DNA of 64,000 nt from Bacteroidetes bacterium UBA6063 (lineage in GTDB: Bacteria > Bacteroidota > Bacteroidia > NS11-12g > UBA9320). The translations under genes were made by a program, and so were the position numbers. Below the pieces are notes generated by a model that saw only the letters and a program-made list of their open reading frames with translations, ran no database searches and had not been told where the DNA came from. Below are positions 9,660 to 17,536 of this stretch, piece after piece (the first letter of the stretch is position 1; every line of letters starts with the position of its first letter). The DNA lies in NCBI GenBank assembly GCA_002428905.1, contig DIYD01000106.1, positions 37,732-101,731 of the forward strand. Reading direction: 5' to 3'.

Positions 9660-9881
9660 ATGTATTGGACATTAGAATTAGCCTCTTATCTAGACGATGC
9701 ACCCTGGCCAGCGAGCAAGGATGAGCTTATCGACTATGCGATTCGTTCCGGTGCCCCGTTGGAAGTTGTTGAGAATTTGCAAGAGCTTGAAGACGATGGA
9801 GAACCGTTTGAATCTATTGAAGAAGTATGGAGTGAGTATCCGACTACGGAAGACTACTTCTTTAACGAAGACGAGTTATAA
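9660..9881 (+). CDS. DUF2795 small acidic protein
   Basis: A 73-residue acidic protein starts at the ATG at 9660 (MYWTLELASYLDDAPWPASK). An in-frame extension back to 9600 has no Bacteroidota-like N-terminus and I reject it. The motif APWPASKDELIDYAIRSGAP is the helical core of DUF2795, which is strongly conserved in Bacteroidota and has no known role. It is monocistronic, with its own terminator. Confidence 0.88.
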   Translation: MYWTLELASYLDDAPWPASKDELIDYAIRSGAPLEVVENLQELEDDGEPFESIEEVWSEYPTTEDYFFNEDEL

Positions 9882-9907
9882 CCGTAGCGTACATATCAAG
9901 ATTTTTG

Positions 9908-9938
9908 AACCGTTCGGATGACCTCCGGACGGTTTTTT
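9908..9938 (+). terminator. Intrinsic terminator of the DUF2795 gene
   Basis: ACCGTTCGGA and TCCGGACGGT form a 10-bp stem with one G-T pair, followed by six T. The last bases overlap the stop region of the convergent hydrolase. Confidence 0.85.
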
Positions 9939-10758
9939 ATTTGGTCAAAAACTCAACCATGCGGCGGACAGATGCGTCATCTTTTAACGCCTTGTTGTGA
10001 CCTAGTCCGGATGTCACGAGAAGCTCGCCTTCTACCAACCTACTCATATACCGACCCTCTTCTACCGGTACTTCAATATCAGAATCGTCTACCACAACCA
10101 GGATTTCAGGTCTTTGTTTGATATCCAGAATCCGGTAACCTGTGGAGAAGTAATCAAACTCGCTACCGAACCGATCGAGGAGTTTTTGTCGTACCCATTT
10201 TTCAATTTTTTCATTACCATTGATCTGCTCCATAAACCGACGCATTATGGTTCGTGTCCATATTGCCGAGTTGATCATTACAAACCGTTTCACCTGAGTT
10301 TGGTGCTCGATCATAGCAAAAATTGAAGCCATAGCACCCAGCGAATGCCCCACCAGGGCATGTACATCCGGATAACGATCCATTAGATAAAGCAGTGTGT
10401 CTCGAAACTGCAACACATTGCTTGAACTGCCTTCTGATTTCACATGACCCGGAAAGTCAGGGATAACCACGCGATATCCTTCATCGACCAAAGGTTCTAC
10501 AAACTTTCGATAGTGCATCCCTTTGCTGCTCCAGCCGTGCGCAAATAGAACCGTAGGTCCTTCTCCCCAAACCGTATAATTGGTCTGGTTACCATGAATC
10601 AATGTTTGAAACTGCCTGCCTTTCTTGAGCACTTCTACCTCTGGTGGCCGCAAACCAACACGAATGGGTTTAAAGAAAAACCAATAGGCCAGCTTACCGC
10701 CGAGCCATGGCCATACCACCCCCAAAAAGCCAAAAATTGCCTGAATCACCTTCTGCAT
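9937..10758 (-). CDS. Alpha/beta-hydrolase
   Basis: I set the start at the ATG at 10758 (MQKVIQAIFGFLG), giving 273 residues. An upstream start at 10797 or 10815 would overlap the divergent neighbour. The alpha/beta-hydrolase fold is shown by the oxyanion region VLFAHGWSSKG, the nucleophile elbow GHSLG (Ser) with ASIFAMIEH after it, the acid in VVVDDSDIEVP and the final His in SGLGHNKAL. A hydrophobic N-terminus suggests membrane association. Esterase or lipase-like specificity is unknown. Confidence 0.85.
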   Translation of the reverse strand: MQKVIQAIFGFLGVVWPWLGGKLAYWFFFKPIRVGLRPPEVEVLKKGRQFQTLIHGNQTNYTVWGEGPTVLFAHGWSSKGMHYRKFVEPLVDEGYRVVIPDFPGHVKSEGSSSNVLQFRDTLLYLMDRYPDVHALVGHSLGAMASIFAMIEHQTQVKRFVMINSAIWTRTIMRRFMEQINGNEKIEKWVRQKLLDRFGSEFDYFSTGYRILDIKQRPEILVVVDDSDIEVPVEEGRYMSRLVEGELLVTSGLGHNKALKDDASVRRMVEFLTK

Positions 10759-10760
10759 AA

Positions 10761-10795
10761 GCAACAATTGTTTGGCAAAAGTGTAACATTGTTGC
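10761..10795. promoter_or_regulatory. Inverted repeat between two divergent genes
   Basis: GCAACAAT (10761-10768) and ATTGTTGC (10788-10795) form a perfect 8-bp inverted repeat with a 19-nt spacer. The arms sit almost symmetrically next to the start codons of the hydrolase (10758, minus) and the membrane protein (10796, plus), as expected for a shared operator or a translation-blocking element. Confidence 0.4.
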
Positions 10796-11254
10796 ATGAA
10801 ATGGGTAACTGCCATCGGATTAATTTTTCAATTCTTTGCGTTTTGGTTTGCCGCTCCGGAGTTACTTGGCGTGACCACACTACAACGACTCGAAACCGGA
10901 ATTCAACGGTTTGCAGCTCGAGCACCGTTAATAATTATACTGAGCATTATCTTTGGGTACGGCCTTACCTTCATTGGTCTGGCATCCTATAACTTCTACT
11001 ACATGCGCGAAACCGGTGAGGCATTTATAAACGTTAAATCCTATATGTGGTCCATGGGTATCTGCACAGCTGTCTACATGGCAATTATGTTCAATTACAA
11101 ACGCCTTAAGCGATTTTTAGAAAAGAAAGTGGCCGAACCCCTTACCAATCGAATTATCAATAACAGTGAGACCCGAAGAGTTGCACTACTCATCGGCGCA
11201 ATCTTATTTACACTGGGCTTTTTCCTTCAACTAGTAAGCGTTTTACTGGGATAG
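10796..11254 (+). CDS. Uncharacterised four-helix membrane protein
   Basis: I do not recognise this 152-residue protein. Hydrophobic segments lie at about 5-25, 43-63, 85-102 and 128-150. The first is preceded by a short N-terminus and the loops are basic (NYKRLKRFLEKK). It has no catalytic motif. It is divergent from one alpha/beta-hydrolase and its 3' end overlaps the next one, so a role with either hydrolase is possible but unsupported. Confidence 0.6.
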   Translation: MKWVTAIGLIFQFFAFWFAAPELLGVTTLQRLETGIQRFAARAPLIIILSIIFGYGLTFIGLASYNFYYMRETGEAFINVKSYMWSMGICTAVYMAIMFNYKRLKRFLEKKVAEPLTNRIINNSETRRVALLIGAILFTLGFFLQLVSVLLG

Positions 11255-12049
11255 CATATCTTCAATAATTGCATTGGTTTCTGGCTTCAGTAACTGATGC
11301 CCGCTATCTACTTTCTTAAGAACCACATCATTTACTTTAATGGCAAAACGCTCCGCGTTTTTTACCGGGATAACAGAATCTCGTAAGCCAAAAATCAGAC
11401 GTATTTTGATCCCATGCGCATTGATAGCTTCGATGGCCTTTGATGGGTTCACAGAAATTCGGGCTGTACTCGACCACCGATCCAAAAGGGCCTGCCGTTT
11501 AAGCTTTGAATCCATAGTGGAGTAATAAAACTTAACCACTTTTGAGCTGGCTATGCGCAGACGTTTGGCCCACTTTAAGGAGTAAAAAACCCAGCTTGGA
11601 TAAAGTACAAAACTTTGAAAAAGTGCTCTGCCCAGAGCTGTTTTTGTTACAAAGTTAAACATGGGTTTGACCTTCAAACCATCCGCTGCAATCAACCAGA
11701 TGGCGTTTATTTTTTCAGGAAAAGCACTGGCAAATCCAAGGGCATAGTTACCCCCGATGCTATATGCCATGATGCTAATTTTGGAGGAAGCGTTCACATG
11801 CGCTAAAAATTGATGTATCAATTCACATAACAGTTCAGTCGACAGTTTACTTTTTTCGCCCCAAACCGTTTTTCCCTGAAAGGGTAAATCTACGGAAACC
11901 ACGGTGTACTTTTGAGACAAGCTTGGCTCTAAAACACTGAAAATCTGACAATTCTGGCCATACCCATGGAAACAAATCAGGGTTTCGTCTCCCGTGCCAA
12001 ACGTGATATAATTTATCTTAGAATCGCGCCAGTTAAATACGTTGTCCAC
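11243..12049 (-). CDS. Alpha/beta-hydrolase
   Basis: This 268-residue protein starts at GTG (12049); no ATG fits. LICFHGYGQNCQIF is the oxyanion-hole strand, AYSIGGNYALGFA carries the nucleophile Ser (A-x-S-x-G form), FGLRDSVIPV holds the acid and SGHQLLKPE the catalytic His. No signal peptide is seen. The sequence is unlike the other hydrolase in detail, so this is not a recent duplicate. It may be a carboxylesterase; the substrate is unknown. Confidence 0.82.
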   Translation of the reverse strand: MDNVFNWRDSKINYITFGTGDETLICFHGYGQNCQIFSVLEPSLSQKYTVVSVDLPFQGKTVWGEKSKLSTELLCELIHQFLAHVNASSKISIMAYSIGGNYALGFASAFPEKINAIWLIAADGLKVKPMFNFVTKTALGRALFQSFVLYPSWVFYSLKWAKRLRIASSKVVKFYYSTMDSKLKRQALLDRWSSTARISVNPSKAIEAINAHGIKIRLIFGLRDSVIPVKNAERFAIKVNDVVLKKVDSGHQLLKPETNAIIEDMLSQ

Positions 12050-12051
12050 AA

Positions 12052-12084
12052 TTGATTTTCTTCAGGTTTAAAACCTTAATTTTG
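12052..12084 (+). promoter_or_regulatory. Promoter of carB
   Basis: TTG (12052-12054) lies 22 nt before TAATTTTG (12077-12084), a full match to the Bacteroidetes -7 consensus, 21 nt before the carB start codon. Confidence 0.5.
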
Positions 12085-12105
12085 CCCAATTTGAAATAAA
12101 ATCTA

Positions 12106-14922
12106 ATGCCCAAAGATACTTCATTAAAATCAGTATTAATTATAGGTAGCGGACCTATTATCATCGGTCAGGCTTGTGAGTTCGATTACTCTGGTAGCCA
12201 GGCTGCTCGTTCACTTCAGGAAGAAGGAATTTCGGTAACTCTAATTAACTCAAACCCTGCCACCATTATGACCGATCCGGTTATGGCAGACAACATTTAT
12301 TTGTTGCCTCTTACACCAGAATCCATTGTTGACGTTTTAGAAAAACACGACATCGATGCGGTGTTGCCAACAATGGGTGGCCAAACAGCCTTAAACCTGG
12401 CCAAAGAAGTTGACGAGCTTGGTATATGGGAAAAATACAATGTTCGCATCATTGGTGTAGACATTCACGCCATTGAGAAAACGGAAAACCGGGAAGAGTT
12501 TAGAAAACTCATGGTGGAAATTGGGATTGGTGTTGCACCATCTAAAATTGCAAATTCGTTTTTGGAAGGAAAAGAGGCTGCGCAAAAACTCGGTTTCCCA
12601 CTGGTAATTCGTCCTTCCTACACCCTGGGTGGTTACGGTGGAGGATTTGTGCATAGCAAAGACGAATTCGACACATCACTTAAGCGTGGATTAGAGGCTT
12701 CTCCAACACATGAAGTACTGGTTGAAAAAGCGGTGATCGGTTGGAAAGAATATGAGTTGGAATTGCTACGTGATTCGAAAGACGATATTACCGTAATCTG
12801 TACCATTGAGAACGTTGACCCTATGGGAATTCATACCGGAGACTCCATCACTGTTGCTCCGGCAATGACACTGAGTGATACCTGTTTCCAGGGCATGCGA
12901 GATATGGCATTTAGGATGATGCGAAGCATGGGTACGTTCGCCGGAGGATGTAACGTACAATTCTCCGTAAACCCAGATGACGAAGAGATTATAGCCATTG
13001 AGATTAATCCTCGTGTAAGTCGTTCCTCTGCATTGGCATCAAAAGCGACAGGTTACCCAATTGCTAAAATTGCAGCAAAGCTGGCGATTGGTTATTACCT
13101 CGATGAATTGAAGAACCCGGTTACCAAAACAACATCGGCATTCTTTGAGCCTTCGATTGACTATACCATCATCAAAATTCCACGTTGGAACTTCTCTAAG
13201 TTTCCTGGTGCTGAGCAAACCCTAGGGCTACAAATGAAGTCGGTAGGTGAAGTTATGGCAATCGGACGAAGCTTTCAGGAAGCTTTACAAAAAGCCTGTC
13301 AGGGACTTGAGCTCAAGCGCATGGGGCTTGGATGCGACGGTTACGAAGAGCGCAACCTCGAAAAGTTAATTCACAGCTTAAACAATCCAAGCTGGGATCG
13401 CATCTTCCACATCAAAGATGCAATTACCCTGGGTGTGCCAATCACATCCATTCAGGAAGCGACTAAAATTGATCGGTGGTTCTTAGAGCAGATCTACGAC
13501 TTAGTAAAAACTGAACGAGAAATAAAGAAATACACCATAGAAAACGTTGAGCCTGGCATCCTGCGCATGGCAAAGGAAAAAGGCTTCTCAGATTATCAGA
13601 TCGCGCACGCTATGGGCGACTGTGATGAGGACGACGTGTATGAAAAACGAAAAGAACTTGGTATCAACCGGGTCTACAAAATGGTAGACACCTGTTCTGC
13701 CGAGTTTGAATCGCCGACCAACTATATGTACTCGACTTTCGATGGTGAAAACGAGTCGATTGTAACAGATAAAAAGAAAATCGTTGTTTTGGGTGCCGGA
13801 CCGAACCGAATTGGTCAGGGTATTGAGTTTGATTACTCATGTGTTCACGGGCTATTGGCTTCAAAAGAAGAAGAGTATGAGGCCATTATGGTAAACTGTA
13901 ACCCGGAAACAGTATCTACAGACTTCGATACGGCGAACAAGTTATACTTCGAACCGGTATTCTGGGAGCACCTCTACGAGATCATCGAACTGGAAAAACC
14001 AGAAGGTGTAATCGTGCAGCTAGGTGGTCAAACCGCTTTGAAACTTGCGGAAAAACTGCATGAAAAAGGCATCAAGATTATTGGTACAAGCTTCCCTGAT
14101 ATGGATTTGGCCGAAGATCGTGGTTCGTTCTCCGATTTGTTGAAGGAGTTGGACATTCCTTATCCAGATTATGGTGTGGCAGAAAACGCTTACGAAGCGA
14201 TTGAAATAGCGAATAAAGTCGGATATCCGGTACTTGTTCGTCCTTCTTACGTATTAGGCGGGCAGGGCATGAAGATCGTTATCAACGATGAAGACCTCCA
14301 GAAGGCAGTAATCGAACTTCAAGGCGACCTGCCAGGCAACCGAATTTTGATCGACCACTTCCTGGATCGAGCTGAAGAAGCAGAAAGTGATAGTATTTGT
14401 GACGGCGAAGACGTACATATCCTGGGTATTATGGAACACATCGAGCCAGCCGGTATCCACTCTGGTGACTCTTCTGCAGTATTGCCTCCGTTTAGCTTCT
14501 CTCAAACCGTAATGGATCAAATCGAGAAGTACACCGAGAAAATTGCACATGCGTTGAACATCCGCGGACTGCTGAACATCCAGTTTGCCGTAAAAGACGA
14601 AAAGGTATATGTAATTGAAGCCAACCCACGTGCTTCACGTACGGTTCCTTTCATCTGTAAAGCATACGATGTGCCGTACGTAAACATTGCAACCAAAGTA
14701 ATGTTGGGTACACACAAACTAAAAGACTTCGATATTGTTAAGAAACCAAAAGGATACGCGATTAAGAAACCGGTATTCTCATTCAACAAGTTCCCAAATG
14801 TAAACAAGGAACTTGGGCCAGAAATGAAGTCTACAGGTGAAGCGATCCTCTTTGTCGACGACCTGAAAGATCCCTATTTCAGAGACTTGTACAAAGAAAA
14901 ATCGATGTACCTAAGTAAGTAA
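12106..14922 (+). CDS. carB: Carbamoyl-phosphate synthase large subunit, lacking the C-terminal allosteric domain
   Basis: The protein has 938 residues. It makes carbamoyl phosphate from bicarbonate, ammonia and two ATP for pyrimidines and arginine. Two homologous synthetase halves are visible. Each has a pre-ATP-grasp start (LIIGSGPIIIGQACEFDYS at 12, VVLGAGPNRIGQGIEFDYS near 562) and an ATP-grasp (RPSYTLGGYGGG; RPSYVLGGQGM). The metal-binding EINPRVSRSSALASK and EANPRASRTVPFICK are also present. Enterobacterial CarB has about 1070 residues. Here the protein stops after the second half, so the MGS-like domain that binds UMP and ornithine is absent. This short form is known in Flavobacteriia. 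No carA is in the window. Confidence 0.95.
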   Translation: MPKDTSLKSVLIIGSGPIIIGQACEFDYSGSQAARSLQEEGISVTLINSNPATIMTDPVMADNIYLLPLTPESIVDVLEKHDIDAVLPTMGGQTALNLAKEVDELGIWEKYNVRIIGVDIHAIEKTENREEFRKLMVEIGIGVAPSKIANSFLEGKEAAQKLGFPLVIRPSYTLGGYGGGFVHSKDEFDTSLKRGLEASPTHEVLVEKAVIGWKEYELELLRDSKDDITVICTIENVDPMGIHTGDSITVAPAMTLSDTCFQGMRDMAFRMMRSMGTFAGGCNVQFSVNPDDEEIIAIEINPRVSRSSALASKATGYPIAKIAAKLAIGYYLDELKNPVTKTTSAFFEPSIDYTIIKIPRWNFSKFPGAEQTLGLQMKSVGEVMAIGRSFQEALQKACQGLELKRMGLGCDGYEERNLEKLIHSLNNPSWDRIFHIKDAITLGVPITSIQEATKIDRWFLEQIYDLVKTEREIKKYTIENVEPGILRMAKEKGFSDYQIAHAMGDCDEDDVYEKRKELGINRVYKMVDTCSAEFESPTNYMYSTFDGENESIVTDKKKIVVLGAGPNRIGQGIEFDYSCVHGLLASKEEEYEAIMVNCNPETVSTDFDTANKLYFEPVFWEHLYEIIELEKPEGVIVQLGGQTALKLAEKLHEKGIKIIGTSFPDMDLAEDRGSFSDLLKELDIPYPDYGVAENAYEAIEIANKVGYPVLVRPSYVLGGQGMKIVINDEDLQKAVIELQGDLPGNRILIDHFLDRAEEAESDSICDGEDVHILGIMEHIEPAGIHSGDSSAVLPPFSFSQTVMDQIEKYTEKIAHALNIRGLLNIQFAVKDEKVYVIEANPRASRTVPFICKAYDVPYVNIATKVMLGTHKLKDFDIVKKPKGYAIKKPVFSFNKFPNVNKELGPEMKSTGEAILFVDDLKDPYFRDLYKEKSMYLSK

Positions 14923-14930
14923 AGTAAAAC

Positions 14931-15167
14931 ATGGGAATAAAACAGATTCTCCTAATTGTAGCAGTAATCTTCTTGTTTCGACTCGTTTCGCGGGTATGGA
15001 AGGTTCGCAGGACAATCCTTGACCAACGCGATGCTATGATGAATCAGGCCAGAGCAGCTCAAAAACAACAACGCCAGGAAGGCGAGATCAATGTTGTAAA
15101 TCGTTCGCGGAAGCCTAAAAAGAATCTGGATGAAGGTTCCTATGTCGATTACGAAGAAATCGATTAG
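14931..15167 (+). CDS. DUF4834-like small membrane protein
   Basis: A 78-residue protein with one N-terminal membrane helix (ILLIVAVIFLFRLV, residues 6-20), a basic and Gln-rich helix, and an acidic C-terminus (GSYVDYEEID). It fits the small Flavobacteriia DUF4834 group; its function is unknown. It starts 8 nt after carB, so the two are co-transcribed, and it is followed by a terminator. Confidence 0.7.
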   Translation: MGIKQILLIVAVIFLFRLVSRVWKVRRTILDQRDAMMNQARAAQKQQRQEGEINVVNRSRKPKKNLDEGSYVDYEEID

Positions 15168-15186
15168 AATTACACAAAATAGAGTT

Positions 15187-15214
15187 GAGGCACGTTGAAA
15201 AACGTGCCTTTTTT
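15187..15214 (+). terminator. Intrinsic terminator of the carB operon
   Basis: GGCACGTT and AACGTGCC form an 8-bp stem with a GAAA tetraloop, followed by six T. It lies between two convergent genes. Confidence 0.88.
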
Positions 15215-15221
15215 ATTGACG

Positions 15222-16391
15222 TTATTCACAGGCAGCATAAACGGCATCTGCCACTTTCTGACAAATATCCATATCCAGACTGGAGGTGATAATCTCATCA
15301 CGATTAGGGCTCGCCGTATGGTCTGCAATTGCATAAGCTGCCGCCAATTTCATTTCCGGTGTAATGCGCTTGGCTCGTCCTTGCAACGCACCTTTAAAAA
15401 TACCGGGGAAAGCCAACACGTTATTCACCTGGTTTGGATAATCACTCCTTCCGGTGGCCACAATTGCAGCACCACCTCTATATGCCTCTTCAGGCATTAT
15501 TTCAGGAATTGGGTTCGCCAACGCAAATACGATCGGATCGTTGGCCATGGTTTGAATGTCCTCGGCCGATAATAAATCGCCCTGACTCACACCTATAAAT
15601 ACATCGGCATCAACAAGTGCCTCTTTAAGGTCACCGGCGATGTCATATCGATTTGAATATTGTAGTATTTCGCGTTTAGTAGGCGTCAGGTCTTCACGTT
15701 TGGTCGAAATAATTCCTTTGCTATCGCACACCAGAATATCTGCCACGGGGATACACTTATCGGGGCTTTGACTTACACAGCGCAACATACGTGTTATTGC
15801 TACCCCTGCAGCACCAGCGCCATTTACGACTACCCGTACTTCTGACAAATCTTTGCCCACCACTTTACAGGCATTGATCAATCCGGCCAGTGTAACAATT
15901 GCAGTGCCATGCTGGTCGTCGTGGAAGACGGGTATGCCAATATCCTGCAGGCGCTCTTCCACTTCAAAACTTCTTGGTGCAGAGATATCTTCTAGGTTCA
16001 CACCTCCGAATACCGGCGCAATCAATCGAACGGTTTTAATAATCTCTTCCACGTCCTGCGTATCTAAACAAATCGGAAACGCATTGATATTGGCGAATTT
16101 TTTGAAAAGCATGGCCTTACCTTCCATTACCGGAATAGCAGCTTTGGCTCCAATATTTCCTAGCCCCAGTACAGCGCTGCCATCGGAGATTACAGCCACA
16201 GTGTTGCCCTTCAGTGTTAGGTCGTATACCTGATCTGGATCGTTGTGAATGACCTTACACGGTTCTGCCACACCGGGGGAGTACACCCGCGATAGGTCAT
16301 CGGATGTCTGTACTTCCGTTTTTGCAACTACTTCAATCTTTCCCTGAAGCTTTTTATGTAAATCAACCGATTCTTTGAAAAAATCTGCCAT
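15222..16391 (-). CDS. Malic enzyme, short form (malate to pyruvate)
   Basis: This 389-residue NAD(P)-dependent malic enzyme oxidatively decarboxylates malate. Visible motifs are VYSPGVAEPC (36-45), SDGSAVLGLGNIGAKAAIPVMEGK (71-94, catalytic region with Lys), EDISAPRSFEVEERL (around 134, metal-binding acids), FHDDQHGTA (156-164) and a Rossmann VVNGAGAAGVAITRML (190-205). Many Bacteroidota have a 760-residue form fused to a phosphotransacetylase-like domain. That domain is absent here and the ORF ends cleanly. I cannot decide NAD against NADP preference. Confidence 0.92.
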   Translation of the reverse strand: MADFFKESVDLHKKLQGKIEVVAKTEVQTSDDLSRVYSPGVAEPCKVIHNDPDQVYDLTLKGNTVAVISDGSAVLGLGNIGAKAAIPVMEGKAMLFKKFANINAFPICLDTQDVEEIIKTVRLIAPVFGGVNLEDISAPRSFEVEERLQDIGIPVFHDDQHGTAIVTLAGLINACKVVGKDLSEVRVVVNGAGAAGVAITRMLRCVSQSPDKCIPVADILVCDSKGIISTKREDLTPTKREILQYSNRYDIAGDLKEALVDADVFIGVSQGDLLSAEDIQTMANDPIVFALANPIPEIMPEEAYRGGAAIVATGRSDYPNQVNNVLAFPGIFKGALQGRAKRITPEMKLAAAYAIADHTASPNRDEIITSSLDMDICQKVADAVYAACE

Positions 16392-16469
16392 AAGGAGGCC
16401 GTTTTGAATAAGCCGGCGAAAGTGGGCTTTTATTTGACATTATTCAACAAAATAGGCCATTAAATGGTT

Positions 16470-17285
16470 TTAGGCCTCAACGACAAGCTCTGGCTTAAGG
16501 TACCAATCGATTGCAGGCCGAAGAAACGACTCAACCAACTTGTCCTGTTCTTCGCGTATCAACCCTTCTAAAATTGATAGGGGTAATACCGCACCTTTCC
16601 AAAACGTTCCGATTTCCCATTGGCCAAACGGCAATTCAGGTTTCAAGTCATAATTCAATTCATTGCGAGTGGGATACCCAGCCAAATAGAAATACGGACA
16701 CTTTACCATTTGATCTTCCATAGCGAGGCCAAATCCAATTCCAATGTTTTCATTGGGTCGGGTATAGACACCTGTATCGAAATGGTGCGGCCAGATGCGT
16801 ATTTCACTTGACGATTTGCAATAAAGCAACACTGCATTACACCAATCGTTTGCCAGTTTGCGGTATTGAATCCACTGCTGCAAGGCGTCATGATCCGGCT
16901 TTACAATCCGTTCTTTAGAAAAGCTGTATTCCGGAATCTTGAAATGCAAGGCTCGATCGAAGTCTTTTGTTTCAAGTTTAAAGGCTTGTAATATGGGTAT
17001 CATTTCCTGTTCCACTTCAACGATTATCTTTCCTACAGTTGGTGTTTTATGGAATACTTCTTGCGCATCGTTCAACCATTCCATATCAAACGTTTGGAGA
17101 TTAAGACTGCACATAATCTTGCCATCCGGCGTTTCGACCCAGCGCCCGGAGAGGCGTTTTCCCATGGCATCAAATTGCAAATTCGTGTGGCTATCGTCTT
17201 CTTGTTTGGGAACAAAGGTTCGATTCACCTTTGCAATCGGTTGGCTTAGCACATGTAGTTGTTGATCTATAGCTGTGTACTTCAT
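16470..17285 (-). CDS. Conserved protein of unknown function
   Basis: I do not recognise this 271-residue protein securely. It has no signal peptide or membrane helix. The segment EIRIWPHHFDTGVYTR, followed by IGIGFGLAMEDQMVKCPYFYLAGYP, resembles the core of DUF5996-type proteins, but this is a weak call from memory. The gene stands alone with 78 nt to the malic enzyme gene and 250 nt to the next gene. The 250-nt gap (17286-17536) shows no clear promoter or repeat. Confidence 0.65.
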   Translation of the reverse strand: MKYTAIDQQLHVLSQPIAKVNRTFVPKQEDDSHTNLQFDAMGKRLSGRWVETPDGKIMCSLNLQTFDMEWLNDAQEVFHKTPTVGKIIVEVEQEMIPILQAFKLETKDFDRALHFKIPEYSFSKERIVKPDHDALQQWIQYRKLANDWCNAVLLYCKSSSEIRIWPHHFDTGVYTRPNENIGIGFGLAMEDQMVKCPYFYLAGYPTRNELNYDLKPELPFGQWEIGTFWKGAVLPLSILEGLIREEQDKLVESFLRPAIDWYLKPELVVEA

Positions 17286-17536
17286 AGGTTATCTTAACGC
17301 AGTTAACGTTTACGTTACTACGACTTTTTGGTCGAAACCACAGTTTCTTGCCTGACAGGTAGAGGGAAAAAACTTAGTATCAGCACCTTATCACTTTTGG
17401 TGGTTTACAATGCACACAAAACTCCAGATCGGGCAGTTTAAATTGCCTTAACTCAAACATTTAAATCCTATAACATTCTGAGCATCTAACGATAACCTGA
17501 CTTTTACTGCTTTGTGCTTTGAAATAACTATTAATA

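Noticed and set aside
17325..17345. Small dyad TGGT-CGAA-ACCA upstream of the PhoX-like gene as an operator
   Set aside because: The arms are only 4 bp and there is no second copy.
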